Assembly (NCBI RefSeq): GCF_013403975.1 | Contig: NZ_JABFDH010000001.1 | Span: 744,001 to 808,000 of the forward strand | DNA: 64,000 bases | Reading direction: 5' to 3' | Origin: Winogradskyella ursingii | GTDB taxonomy: Bacteria > Bacteroidota > Bacteroidia > Flavobacteriales > Flavobacteriaceae | In this document: positions 1 through 8,043 of the stretch, piece by piece | Numbering within the stretch: the stretch's first letter is position 1 | Layout: each line of letters opens with the position of its first letter | Position numbers and translations under genes: made by a program | The notes under the pieces: generated by a model | The model's input: only the letters and a program-made list of their open reading frames with translations | Told to the model about the DNA's origin: nothing | Database searches by the model: none

Positions 1-360
1 AAAGGGTATCCTGTTATTGCGATTATGCCAAATGATCCCGATGTAAAACCAGGTGACAATATGGAAGCGATGAAGGCTAGAGCTAAAGCAAAAGGATTTA
101 CATTCCCTTATTTGATGGACGACGGACAAAAAATCTATCCGCAATATGGTGCCACAAAAACTCCACATGTTTATGTGCTACAGAAAACCAGAAAAGGTAA
201 TGAAGTGAAATACATTGGTGCAATTGACGATAATTATAAAGATGCATCTGCTGTTAAAGAAACTTACACCGCTGATGCTGTTGATGCACTATTAAATAAC
301 GAAGAAATAGAAACTAAAGAAACTCGTGCTATTGGTTGTTCTATAAAGGTTAAAAGCTAG
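1..360 (+). CDS. Thioredoxin-like (AhpC/TSA-type) family protein, C-terminal part
   Basis: The reading frame is open from base 1, so the gene starts outside the window; about 119 residues are seen. The visible part reads as the second half of a thioredoxin fold: a strand KGYPVIAIMPND, a helix, the segment FPYLMDD, and a cis-Pro-like segment KTPHVYVL followed by a strand. The tail ends in IGCSIKVKS, a C-terminal Cys motif I associate with flavobacterial thioredoxin-family proteins of the AhpC/TSA type. The CxxC or peroxidatic Cys would lie upstream, so the exact activity cannot be told. A perfect terminator hairpin follows. Family is fairly sure; substrate unknown. Confidence 0.75.
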   Translation, partial: KGYPVIAIMPNDPDVKPGDNMEAMKARAKAKGFTFPYLMDDGQKIYPQYGATKTPHVYVLQKTRKGNEVKYIGAIDDNYKDASAVKETYTADAVDALLNNEEIETKETRAIGCSIKVKS

Positions 361-421
361 ATTTTTAATAACTAAAGGAGTTTTAAATCTCAAATTAATT
401 TGGGATGAAATGTTAAATATT

Positions 422-453
422 AATCCGAAGTGTAACGCTTCGGATTTTTTTTC
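422..453 (+). terminator. Rho-independent terminator after the thioredoxin-like gene
   Basis: Perfect 9-bp stem AATCCGAAG (422-430) with CTTCGGATT (438-446), 7-nt loop, followed by a T run to about 452. Confidence 0.85.
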
Positions 454-474
454 GTCTATATCATAAAGAAATGT

Positions 475-482
475 TAATTTTG
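475..482 (+). promoter_or_regulatory. Bacteroidota -7 element for the first rhodanese gene
   Basis: TAATTTTG matches TAnnTTTG exactly. It lies 22 bases before the ATG at 504 and just after the terminator of the previous gene. It would fall inside the coding region if the earlier ATG at 471 were used, which supports 504. No clear -33 TTG is seen. Confidence 0.5.
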
Positions 483-503
483 CTCCTTAATTTAAAGCTC
501 AAT

Positions 504-818
504 ATGGCAGATTTATCACAACAAGATTGGAAAGAACAACTCGAGGCAGACAATAATTCTACAATTTTAGATGTTAGAACGCAAGAAGAAGTTGATGAGG
601 GTATCATTCCAAATGCCAAACATATAGATATTTACAAGGGCCAAGGTTTTATTGATGAAATAGAAAAGCTCGATAAAAGTAAAAACTATTATGTGTATTG
701 CAGATCTGGAAATCGTAGCGGACAAGCCTGCGCATTGATGAATCAGTTGGGATTTGAAAATGCCTATAATTTACAGGGTGGAATGAACGAATGGCAAGGT
801 AAAGTGGTGAAGCAATAA
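504..818 (+). CDS. Cytoplasmic rhodanese-like domain protein
   Basis: Single rhodanese domain of about 104 residues. Visible are the LDVRTQEE segment, the GIIPNAKHID loop and the active-site loop CRSGNRSG, whose Cys would carry the persulfide, then the C-terminal GGMNEWQG typical of the fold. An ATG at 471 would add MLILLLNLKLN, which does not look like a proper signal peptide and overlaps a promoter-like element, so the ATG at 504 was chosen. It is 18 bases upstream of a second, exported rhodanese and probably co-transcribed. Role inferred: sulfane-sulfur transfer; acceptor unknown. Confidence 0.85.
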   Translation: MADLSQQDWKEQLEADNNSTILDVRTQEEVDEGIIPNAKHIDIYKGQGFIDEIEKLDKSKNYYVYCRSGNRSGQACALMNQLGFENAYNLQGGMNEWQGKVVKQ

Positions 819-836
819 TTTTAAAAAGCAGTTATT

Positions 837-1247
837 ATGAAAAATTTTGGTCTTATTGGTTTGCTTTTATTAAGTATTTGTTTAGCCTGGAGCTGTACAA
901 ATGATCGGAGTAACACTGCAGAAGTAAAAGTAGTTACTGCTGAAGAAATGGAAACCATTTTAGAATTAGAAGATGTGCAGTTGGTTGATGTTAGGACAGC
1001 CGAAGAATATGCAGAAATACATATACCCAATGCACAGAATATAGATTTTAATTCTCCTACATTTGATGAAGATGTAGAAAAACTGGATAAAAAAAAGCCA
1101 GTGATTTTGTATTGTAAGTCAGGCGGTAGAAGTGCCAAATGTGCAAAAAAACTTAAAGATGCTGGTTTTAAAAAAATCTATGATTTAGAAGGAGGAATTT
1201 CAAAATGGCAGCACTCAGATAAAATAAAGCTTGAAAGAAAGTCATAA
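837..1247 (+). CDS. Rhodanese-like lipoprotein
   Basis: 136 residues. A short N-terminal hydrophobic segment ends in the lipobox-like LAWSC, so a lipoprotein facing the periplasm is predicted. The rest is one rhodanese domain with VDVRTAEEY, HIPNAQNIDF, and the catalytic loop CKSGGRSAKC followed by GGISKWQ. It shares the layout of the rhodanese just upstream, so the pair looks like a duplication sent to two compartments. The neighbouring DsbD suggests a general role in periplasmic thiol chemistry, but that is inference. A terminator closes the unit at 1253-1280. Confidence 0.85.
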   Translation: MKNFGLIGLLLLSICLAWSCTNDRSNTAEVKVVTAEEMETILELEDVQLVDVRTAEEYAEIHIPNAQNIDFNSPTFDEDVEKLDKKKPVILYCKSGGRSAKCAKKLKDAGFKKIYDLEGGISKWQHSDKIKLERKS

Positions 1248-1252
1248 ATAAT

Positions 1253-1280
1253 AACCGAGCTACATGTTCGGTTTTTTTTT
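1253..1280 (+). terminator. Rho-independent terminator after the rhodanese pair
   Basis: Stem AACCGAGC (1253-1260) with GTTCGGTT (1266-1273), one G-T wobble, 5-nt loop, then nine T. Confidence 0.8.
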
Positions 1281-1339
1281 AATTCTTAAGGTTATTATAA
1301 AATAATTAGTCCGTATAAGGTTAATAAAACTGCATCCAT

Positions 1340-1347
1340 TACATTTG
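1340..1347 (+). promoter_or_regulatory. Bacteroidota -7 element of dsbD
   Basis: TACATTTG fits TAnnTTTG and lies 19 bases before the ATG at 1367. A TTA at 1321-1323 is the nearest candidate for the -33 element. Confidence 0.55.
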
Positions 1348-1366
1348 CGTTTCAATCCTTGTATTT

Positions 1367-3340
1367 ATGACGATTAAGAAAGCACTCCTATTTTGCCTCT
1401 TCACTTTTGGTTTTTCGATCAACCTTTTTTCTCAAATATTAGAACCTGTAAAATGGGAATCATCAGTTGACAAAATTTCAGAAACAGAATACAATTTAAT
1501 TTTTACAGCCAATATTGAAAAAGGCTGGTACATTTATTCTCAAAAAAGTACAGGCGGCTTTGCTCCAACAACGGTATTTGAATTCCGAAATCAAGAAAAC
1601 AACTATATACTAACAGGCGAAACTTCAGAGCCTGATGAGGCACCAGTATTTGATGAGATTTTTGAAGAAGAAGTCATTAAATTTAAAAATGAGGCAGTAT
1701 TTACTCAAAAAATAGAGCTTTTAAATTCCGAATTAAAACAAATTGAAGTTTATGTAGAATACCAGACCTGCGATAATGAAAAGTGTATTCCTGGCGATTT
1801 TACCTTCAATATATCTCTTGATGGAACTAATGTTGAAAAAGAAAGGGCCACAATCGACGAGAGAAGCAAAGAGTTGTCAAAAGCACTTAATCTAAACGTC
1901 ACAGGATGGGATAATTATGAAAAGCAAACTGTAGAAGAACAAAGTAATCTGAACATTTTTTTACTTGGCTTTTTAGGCGGACTAATTGCGTTATTAACGC
2001 CATGCGTTTTTCCAATGATTCCTCTCACGGTGTCGTTCTTCACCAAAAGTGCCAATGATCCTAAAAAAGGATTATTCAATTCTATTTTGTATGGTTTTTT
2101 CATCTTCTTAATCTACGCATTATTGAGTTTGCCGTTTCATTTGTTAGATTCATTGGACCCTGGAATTTTAAATAATATTTCAACCAATGTCACCCTAAAC
2201 ATAATTTTCTTCATCATTTTTATAGTTTTTGCTTTTTCATTTTTCGGTTATTTTGAATTGACATTACCACAATCTTGGAGTGCCGCCATGGATAGTAAAG
2301 CCAATAAAATCGGTGGATTTATTGGTGTATTTTTTATGGCATTAACATTGGCTATCGTATCGTTTTCATGTACGGGACCAATATTGGGAACCTTACTGGG
2401 TAGTTCACTTACGGCAGATGGTGGTGCTATGCAACTCACCATGGGTATGAGTGGTTTTGGCTTGGCATTAGCATTGCCATTTACATTATTTGCTATGTTT
2501 CCTAAATGGTTAAATACATTGCCAAAATCTGGAGGTTGGTTAAATACTGTAAAGGTTGTTCTCGGGTTTATTGAGTTGGCATTAGCATTAAAATTCTTGT
2601 CCAATGCCGATTTGGTAGAGCATTGGGGAATTTTAAAACGTGAAGTATTTATAGGACTTTGGATCATCATTGGCGTAGCCTTGGCCTTGTATTTATTTGG
2701 GAAAATCAAATTTCCACATGATGGTCCATTAAACCAAATTACTTACGGTCGAGCAATAACTGGGCTTTTGGTGATTGGTTTCATTATTTACCTTATTCCA
2801 GGATTGAGCAATACAAAACATGCGAACCGAAAATTGTTAAGTGGCTTCCCGCCACCAATGTTTTATAGTTTATACGACAAGTCTTCCGAGTGTCCATTGG
2901 ACTTAAATTGCTACAAGGATTTGGATAAAGGTATCGCAGCCGCCAAAAGACAGAACAAGCCGATATTATTGGACTTTACGGGTTGGGCATGCGTTAATTG
3001 CCGTAAGATGGAGGAGCAGGTGTGGAGTACCTCAGAAGTTTACAATATTTTGTCTGACGAATATGTGATCATTTCACTTTACGTGGATGATAAAAAAGAG
3101 CTGGAAGAGTCCAATCAATTTCAATATTTAAGACCAAACGGAACTGTTAAAAATATAGAAACCATTGGCGATAAATGGGCAACCTTACAGACCATTAATT
3201 TTAAGAATAATTCTCAACCTTATTATGCCTTGTTAAATCATAATTTGGAATTATTGAATGCCACTAACGCCTACGAGCCAAATGAAGACGCTTATTTTGA
3301 ATGGCTTAAAACTGGATTGGAGAATTTTAATAAAAAATAG
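1367..3340 (+). CDS. dsbD: Thiol:disulfide interchange protein DsbD
   Basis: 657 residues, an inner-membrane electron carrier that moves reducing power from cytoplasmic thioredoxin to the periplasm. A signal peptide (MTIKKALLFCLFTFGF onward) is followed by the DsbD-alpha immunoglobulin-like domain to about residue 170, with its Cys pair in TCDNEKC. Then comes a polytopic CcdA-type core of about eight membrane helices carrying LTPCVFPM and SCTGPILG, the two Cys used inside the membrane. A C-terminal thioredoxin domain from about residue 520 has the active site WACVNCRKMEE. All three redox pairs are present, so it should be functional. It sits alone behind its own promoter, after two rhodanese genes. 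Confidence 0.93.
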   Translation: MTIKKALLFCLFTFGFSINLFSQILEPVKWESSVDKISETEYNLIFTANIEKGWYIYSQKSTGGFAPTTVFEFRNQENNYILTGETSEPDEAPVFDEIFEEEVIKFKNEAVFTQKIELLNSELKQIEVYVEYQTCDNEKCIPGDFTFNISLDGTNVEKERATIDERSKELSKALNLNVTGWDNYEKQTVEEQSNLNIFLLGFLGGLIALLTPCVFPMIPLTVSFFTKSANDPKKGLFNSILYGFFIFLIYALLSLPFHLLDSLDPGILNNISTNVTLNIIFFIIFIVFAFSFFGYFELTLPQSWSAAMDSKANKIGGFIGVFFMALTLAIVSFSCTGPILGTLLGSSLTADGGAMQLTMGMSGFGLALALPFTLFAMFPKWLNTLPKSGGWLNTVKVVLGFIELALALKFLSNADLVEHWGILKREVFIGLWIIIGVALALYLFGKIKFPHDGPLNQITYGRAITGLLVIGFIIYLIPGLSNTKHANRKLLSGFPPPMFYSLYDKSSECPLDLNCYKDLDKGIAAAKRQNKPILLDFTGWACVNCRKMEEQVWSTSEVYNILSDEYVIISLYVDDKKELEESNQFQYLRPNGTVKNIETIGDKWATLQTINFKNNSQPYYALLNHNLELLNATNAYEPNEDAYFEWLKTGLENFNKK

Positions 3341-3440
3341 AATTCTGTTATTTGAGAATCTTTATCATTCAAAAATAATATAGAATTAGTTATTTGAGAC
3401 TAGAAGTAATCACAATATTCTAATAATTGTTATTCTTGCT

Positions 3441-3629
3441 CTACCCGATTTTTTCATCAGATAAGTTTGTCTCTCTTTTTCTAGATTTAAATAACAAAAC
3501 CAACATTAAGGAAGCTATACTTATGGTTAGAAAAATTATGTTGATAAGTTGATAGTCATCAAAAATGATTACACTAGAGCACCAAACGATTAAGTATATG
3601 ACGAGGGCAAAATCTAAAATCTTTTTCAT
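3441..3629 (-). CDS. Small two-helix membrane protein, unknown
   Basis: 62 residues, ATG start. Two hydrophobic stretches (about residues 5-22 and 29-47) are followed by a charged tail KSRKRETNLSDEKIG, the pattern of a two-span membrane protein with cytoplasmic C-terminus. No family recognised. It stands alone, convergent with dsbD, and more than 200 bases downstream of the nitroreductase gene on the same strand. Taken as real because of its membrane-protein composition, but it could be chance. Confidence 0.5.
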   Translation of the reverse strand: MKKILDFALVIYLIVWCSSVIIFDDYQLINIIFLTISIASLMLVLLFKSRKRETNLSDEKIG

Positions 3630-3850
3630 AATAATGTAGGATTAATTTGGTTAGAAAACGGGTCAAGTTATAATATTAAATAATTACTTGCTTGTTTATG
3701 AGCGTTATGTAACTATCAGAAACAAAGCTAGTTAAGCTCATGAGATAATCCCTTATACAATTAAGGTCTGAAGTTGTACAATTATGATAAATTACATATC
3801 TTATAAGTAATAATAAATCAATATTAGACGGTTATGTTTTTTTAAATGTG

Positions 3851-4579
3851 TTATCTTATAAAATATACATCTTCAAACGGAATTCTAAATCTTGGTCCGT
3901 AAATTCCTTTTTCATCACGAATGCCACAACTAATTACCATATTGATTTCTGCACCACTCGGCAAGTTTAAGATCTTTTTTACTCTCAATGTATCACTACC
4001 TTCCATAGGGCACGTATCGTAACCTATAGCAGCCATGCTTATCATAAAATTTTCAGCAGCGAGCCCAGCACTTTTGTGGGCCACAATACGCATATCGCTC
4101 AACCGGACCTGTCTGTATATGGGTTGGAACAAACCAATAATCTGAAAAACGATATATTTTAAATAACCTAAAATTCCAAGAAAATCAGTATAGATAGTAG
4201 GAATAAGTTTACTGTAATAGCTCGTTGCCATCTTTTTTCGTTTCAATTCGTTATCACTCAAATTGGGTTTGTCATAGACTCTATTCAGAAAATCCAAATT
4301 TGCCTTGGTCCGTTTTTTCCAAAGATCCTTTCGAGTCACGATTACCACCAATTGTTTTGCGGTCTTTGCTGCATTTTGATCCAAGCAAGCGTCTGACAGT
4401 TTTGTTAAAATAGCTTTATCCGTAATGTGATAAAATTCCCAAAGTTGTAAATTACTGCTGGTCGGAGCTAGTGAAGCGTTATAGATACATTGTTTAACCT
4501 TTGCTGTGTCTATAGATTCATCTTTGTAAATTCTTGTTGAACGTCTATAGGCAATGGCTTCCGATACTGTTTTTTCCAT
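3851..4579 (-). CDS. Nitroreductase family oxidoreductase
   Basis: 242 residues. The N-terminus has the FMN phosphate-binding signature of the family (AIAYRRSTRIY) and the APTSSNLQLWEF segment; near the C-terminus AGLAAENFMISMAAIGYDTCPMEG is the usual helix plus substrate-side loop. A long insert around residues 110-160 with a hydrophobic stretch (FLGILGYLKYIVFQIIGLF) may form the substrate lid or a membrane-touching helix. Predicted FMN enzyme using NAD(P)H; substrate unknown. It is the last gene of a tightly packed minus-strand operon with two msrA-type genes and msrB, which points to a part in redox stress, by inference. Confidence 0.85.
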   Translation of the reverse strand: MEKTVSEAIAYRRSTRIYKDESIDTAKVKQCIYNASLAPTSSNLQLWEFYHITDKAILTKLSDACLDQNAAKTAKQLVVIVTRKDLWKKRTKANLDFLNRVYDKPNLSDNELKRKKMATSYYSKLIPTIYTDFLGILGYLKYIVFQIIGLFQPIYRQVRLSDMRIVAHKSAGLAAENFMISMAAIGYDTCPMEGSDTLRVKKILNLPSGAEINMVISCGIRDEKGIYGPRFRIPFEDVYFIR

Positions 4580-4597
4580 ATCAAATTTAAGATAGAT

Positions 4598-4840
4598 TTA
4601 ATCGAAGATAAGTTGAAAAACTTTGTTACCCATCAGATAGCCCAATCCTAAAACCAAAGGGTAGCCGATAAAGAGCCAGAGATAATCTATGATATTTATT
4701 TTGGTAAAAGCGGAACTGCCGTGTGCCGAAAGTAATTCAATAAAATCGTACCAAGACTTTAGTCCTAGTTTTACGACGATGCCATTGGCAATTATGGCAA
4801 TAATTAAAATAGCTAAACCTATGATGTAAATTTTAAGCAT
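4598..4840 (-). CDS. Small membrane protein of the msr operon
   Basis: 80 residues, two membrane spans: about residues 3-25 (MLKIYIIGLAILIIAII) and 50-68 (YLWLFIGYPLVLGLGYLMG). No catalytic motif. It lies 2 bases after the second msrA-like gene and 18 bases before the nitroreductase, so it is almost surely translated with them. I have no functional assignment; the position suggests membrane support for the oxidative repair enzymes or a simple hitchhiker. Confidence 0.7.
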   Translation of the reverse strand: MLKIYIIGLAILIIAIIANGIVVKLGLKSWYDFIELLSAHGSSAFTKINIIDYLWLFIGYPLVLGLGYLMGNKVFQLIFD

Positions 4841-4842
4841 AA

Positions 4843-5337
4843 TTAAGTTGTTTTTACTTTCAATTTCTCAGCATGTAAATCCTTTAGTTTTTCAAGTTTT
4901 GGTGATATAAAGGATTTGCAAAAGGGCTTCTCGGGATCTTTTAAATAATAATTCTGAATGTCTTCACGAGACGCTCTAAATTTTGAAAACGTTAAGACTT
5001 TTGTGATCAATTGGTCATTGTAATCGCGTTGGAAATTCCCTAGCAATCTCTCACATTCCGCCTTTTGTTCTTTGGAAAAAGCATAAACAGCAGAGCGGTA
5101 TTTCTTTCGCATAGAATGGTTAGAGGTACTGTTATGGGTTAATAAATGAATTTCTATAAGACTTTTAAGAGAAATTATTTCGGTATTAAAATGAACGATT
5201 ACAGCTTCAGAAAAAGTTTGGTGTTCTCCAATTGAAGCAATATAACCTTGTTCCACACGATCAACCCCATATAGAGATTGAAAAACTGCTTCCGTACACC
5301 AATGGCATCCACCTCCTAAAGCGATTTTAGTCTTCAT
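4843..5337 (-). CDS. Divergent second MsrA-type methionine sulfoxide reductase
   Basis: The N-terminus carries an MsrA-like active-site motif GGGCHWCTEAVF, with His replacing the usual Phe in GCFWC. The rest follows the MsrA fold (VDRVEQGY, VIVHFNTEIISLKSLIEI, KKYRSAVYAF, ISPKLEKLKDLH). Other signatures are weakened: GYxGG is GYIAS, and the DPTSxNxQGxDxGxQYRS block is reduced to NSTSNHSMRKKYRSAVY. The start was taken at MKTKIAL; an ATG three codons upstream (5346) is possible. The 5' end overlaps the preceding small gene. Likely a paralogue of the classical msrA two genes upstream with a changed substrate or recycling partner. Confidence 0.75.
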   Translation of the reverse strand: MKTKIALGGGCHWCTEAVFQSLYGVDRVEQGYIASIGEHQTFSEAVIVHFNTEIISLKSLIEIHLLTHNSTSNHSMRKKYRSAVYAFSKEQKAECERLLGNFQRDYNDQLITKVLTFSKFRASREDIQNYYLKDPEKPFCKSFISPKLEKLKDLHAEKLKVKTT

Positions 5338-5584
5338 GTGCGGCACTATGGTTCTTTAAAAAATGAATGATTTTATCTATTGGCATTTCGCAGGGTTTGA
5401 GCAATTCTTGCCTGGAAGTGATATAATAATTTAAACTAATAAAATCAGTACCACCAAGTTCTTCTGCATAAATTTTTATACTACTACCATTATTAAAATC
5501 TGTACGGGTAACTCCATATGTTTTATGTTTATAAGAAACTTTAGAGTAACCGATTGGAAATTCTTGTATGGTTTTTAAGAGCAT
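5327..5584 (-). CDS. Small conserved-looking protein between two msrA genes
   Basis: 85 residues, soluble, no signal peptide. It begins MLLKTIQEFPIGYSKV and reads as a small beta-rich domain (YKHKTYGVTRTDF, GSSIKIYAEELGG, FISLNYYIT) with a C-terminal helix ending in HSAAHED. There is a Cys in LKPCEMP. It lies 8 bases after classical msrA and overlaps the start of the second msrA-like gene by about 11-20 bases, so translational coupling is likely. I do not recognise a named family. Its place invites the idea of an accessory protein for the divergent MsrA, which is inference. Confidence 0.7.
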   Translation of the reverse strand: MLLKTIQEFPIGYSKVSYKHKTYGVTRTDFNNGSSIKIYAEELGGTDFISLNYYITSRQELLKPCEMPIDKIIHFLKNHSAAHED

Positions 5585-5592
5585 AAAATACG

Positions 5593-6153
5593 CTAATGTA
5601 CCTGGCCGTTTTTCAGCTTATCTGAATGTAGTTTACGCAATTTGGCTAATTTTGGATCTATCACAAAACTACAATAACCAAAATTGGGATTGTTTTTGTA
5701 AAAGTCCTGATGCTCTTTTTCCGCCTCATAAAATATTTCTGATTTAGAAAGTTCAGTGACGATTGGTTTATCGTAATATGGCTTCAAGCCTTCAAAAACT
5801 GCTTCGGCAATTTCTTTTTGCTTCTCATTATGATAGTAGATTACGGAACGGTACTGTGTTCCTCTGTCGGCACCTTGTTTGTTCAACGAAGTTGGGTCAT
5901 GAGTGGTCATGAAAATGATTAAAATATCTTCATAACTTATCACATTAGCATCAAAAGTCACTTTTACCACTTCAGCAAAACCCGATAGTCCGGAGCAAAC
6001 CTCACGATAAGTGGGTCTTCCTGGTGCATCTCCAGCTGTGTAACCGGAAACCACATTTTCGACACCAGCAACGGCTTCAAAAACCGCTTCAGTGCACCAA
6101 AAACATCCGCCTCCTACGGTTGCTGTTTGAAGATTTTTACCTGCCATCGACAC
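5593..6153 (-). CDS. msrA: Peptide-methionine (S)-S-oxide reductase MsrA
   Basis: 186 residues, full length, cytoplasmic. It reduces the S-diastereomer of methionine sulfoxide in proteins. The catalytic motif GGGCFWCTE places the nucleophilic Cys at residue 17. The family blocks SGYTAGD, PTYREVCSG, DPTSLNKQGADRGTQYRS and YYDKPIVTEL are all intact. The first 17 bases overlap the end of msrB, so the two are coupled. An alternative start is the Met at residue 3. Together with msrB it repairs both sulfoxide isomers. Confidence 0.95.
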   Translation of the reverse strand: MSMAGKNLQTATVGGGCFWCTEAVFEAVAGVENVVSGYTAGDAPGRPTYREVCSGLSGFAEVVKVTFDANVISYEDILIIFMTTHDPTSLNKQGADRGTQYRSVIYYHNEKQKEIAEAVFEGLKPYYDKPIVTELSKSEIFYEAEKEHQDFYKNNPNFGYCSFVIDPKLAKLRKLHSDKLKNGQVH

Positions 6154-6598
6154 GCTCTTTTTGTAAGGTTAATGATTCTGAATTGACACAGTAACGCAGT
6201 CCACTTGGTTCTGGACCATCAGGAAATACATGACCTAAGTGGGCATCGCAAGTATTGCACATTACTTCGACCCTAACCATTCCTAGAGAAGAGTCTTTTT
6301 CGTATTTGATGGCATTTTTTTCAATGGGTTGAGTAAAGCTAGGCCATCCTGTTCCTGAACTAAATTTTATGGTGGAGTCAAACAATGGTGTATCGCAACA
6401 AATACAGTTGTATTTGCCAGCTTCGTATGCGGTGCAGAGTTCGCCACTATGTGGTCTTTCCGTACCTTTTTGTCTGGTGATTCTATATTGTTCTGGTGTG
6501 AGTTGCGATTTCCATTCGGCATCGCTCTTTTCGACACGTCTGTCTGGTTTAGGATTGCCGTTTACTGCAAAGTCTATAATATTTTTCCAAGTGAGCAT
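6137..6598 (-). CDS. msrB: Peptide-methionine (R)-S-oxide reductase MsrB
   Basis: 153 residues. Zinc-binding pairs are Cys65/Cys68 (CICC) and Cys114/Cys117 (CNTC); the catalytic Cys is residue 137 in RYCVNS. The substrate-pocket motifs SGTGWPSF and HLGHVFPDGP are present. No signal peptide, so it acts in the cytoplasm on methionine-R-sulfoxide. It is the first gene of a minus-strand run of six (msrB, msrA, small gene, msrA-like, small membrane gene, nitroreductase) with gaps of 2-18 bases or overlaps, so the promoter should lie in 6599-6684. Confidence 0.95.
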   Translation of the reverse strand: MLTWKNIIDFAVNGNPKPDRRVEKSDAEWKSQLTPEQYRITRQKGTERPHSGELCTAYEAGKYNCICCDTPLFDSTIKFSSGTGWPSFTQPIEKNAIKYEKDSSLGMVRVEVMCNTCDAHLGHVFPDGPEPSGLRYCVNSESLTLQKERVDGR

Positions 6599-6684
6599 AA
6601 ATAGTTTTTTGCTTAAAATTAATAGAAATAGACGATTTCGCAGTTAAAATCACGTTAAGAATCCCTAGACGTTAAACGGATACT

Positions 6685-7716
6685 TTAGGAAGCCATTTCT
6701 ACGCTATCATTTACTGTAAAGGTGTCTTGATAACTTTTGGGAGTAAGTCCATACTTTTCCTTAAAGATCCTAGAGAAGTAGCTTCTGCTAGAAAGTCCAA
6801 TTGTATAAACCACTTCAGAGATATTTAATTCATTTTTACTAATGAGCTTTTCTGCCATTTTTAGGCGCTCATTTCTAATAAAATCATTAGCGGTTTTTTG
6901 GTAAAGAAGTTTAAATGCCTCTTGAAGTTTACAAGGCGAAAGTCCACTTTCTTGACACATTTCCTTAATAGTTTTAGGTAATTCTGGATTCTCTTTAATT
7001 TGTTGGCTCAAAGCTCTAACGCATTTTATTTCTCTTATGGTTAATGAGCCTGTTTTGTTTTTCTGAAAATCTAAATCCTCTTTATATTGTTTAAGTTGTA
7101 GACTGAGGATGATTTGCAAGTTACCTTGAAATAACAAGGTGTTTTCAATGGTATCCGTTTTAATCTTGTTGAGCCTTTCGATTTTTTCAGCAATTCTTAA
7201 ATTAAATGATCCAATATGAGAAAAAGAATTTGTATTAGATCTGTTTTTAAAATAATCGAATACTCTATTATTAATGGCGTGTGTAAGTTTAGGGCCATCG
7301 TTTTTCATGACTGTTATAATAGCAACTTTGTATTGCACACCTTTTTTAAAGGTTAGCATGGCTTTTGAGCTTGTTTCAGAAGCATAGATACAAGTTCTAA
7401 ATTCCCTGATGTCGTTTTTTATCTGTTTTTGGGAATCTTCGTAACTTAAAACACCCTTTAAACTATAAATGAAATAAATGTGATTGGGATTGACCATTTT
7501 TTTACCCAATCTTACATCTTGATTAAAATTTACATCGTATTCAATGTAAATATAGCTTCCATTTAACGCAGTACCGTTGATTGTGCCATTTCCAATCTTA
7601 TTATTGAACGAAAAGGAATAGTCATTAATTTTTCGACTAAAATTCCCTTCTATTTTTTTTGAAAAAGTTCTAAAAAAGGTGTCCAGGTTTTGGGAGTTGG
7701 TGTTGAGGGTGATCAT
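6685..7716 (-). CDS. AraC-family transcriptional regulator
   Basis: 343 residues. The C-terminal 100 residues carry the two helix-turn-helix units of AraC proteins: IKEMCQESGLSPCKLQEAF and the signature SEVVYTIGLSSRSYFSRIFKEKYGLTPK split around it. The N-terminal 200 residues read as a beta-rich cupin-like sensing part (YIEYDVNFNQDV, IYFIYSLKGVLSY) and a linker helix. No signal peptide. It lies just upstream of and in the same direction as msrB (86-base gap), so a role in the sulfoxide-repair operon is possible but unproved. Ligand unknown. Confidence 0.85.
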   Translation of the reverse strand: MITLNTNSQNLDTFFRTFSKKIEGNFSRKINDYSFSFNNKIGNGTINGTALNGSYIYIEYDVNFNQDVRLGKKMVNPNHIYFIYSLKGVLSYEDSQKQIKNDIREFRTCIYASETSSKAMLTFKKGVQYKVAIITVMKNDGPKLTHAINNRVFDYFKNRSNTNSFSHIGSFNLRIAEKIERLNKIKTDTIENTLLFQGNLQIILSLQLKQYKEDLDFQKNKTGSLTIREIKCVRALSQQIKENPELPKTIKEMCQESGLSPCKLQEAFKLLYQKTANDFIRNERLKMAEKLISKNELNISEVVYTIGLSSRSYFSRIFKEKYGLTPKSYQDTFTVNDSVEMAS

Positions 7717-8043
7717 TGGTTGAGTTTTTTAAGTTTGCTATTAATTCTATAGGCTAGTCATTACTTTTTTGTATTACTAGTCTTTTGAGACTTACCTTTC
7801 TCCTTGAGAGATATAATTCTACCGACTCTGGAATTGAGAATTGGTTTTTGATTGACGTTTCGTGTTATCATTATATATGTTTTTTATGTATGCAATTTAG
7901 ATTTAAACATAGCTTTAGCTATTATACAATTATTAACTAATGTTATACTATGCGGTGTAACTTATTGTAAATTAGTAATTTATTTATTTCACCATGCTCT
8001 AACTAAAGTATGGTGTAATTCAATTTTTGTTTATTGAAACTTA
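7717..8043. other. Intergenic stretch with a weak hairpin, no gene supported
   Basis: This 327-base stretch separates two minus-strand AraC-type genes. The one structure is the dyad CACCATGC (7990-7997) with GTATGGTG (8008-8015), one wobble, 10-nt loop, lying 29-54 bases past the stop of the gene ending at 8044. No T run follows on the minus strand, so it is a weak terminator candidate or an operator. A 61-codon plus-strand frame here has no family likeness and is rejected. Confidence 0.4.

Noticed and set aside
2248-2709. 153-codon minus-strand frame inside dsbD
   Set aside because: Mirror frame of the membrane core of dsbD, rich in Asn and Pro without any family pattern.
7852-8037. 61-codon plus-strand frame between two AraC-type genes
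   Set aside because: Hydrophobic but random composition, no family likeness, lies in an AT-rich intergenic stretch with a hairpin at its end.
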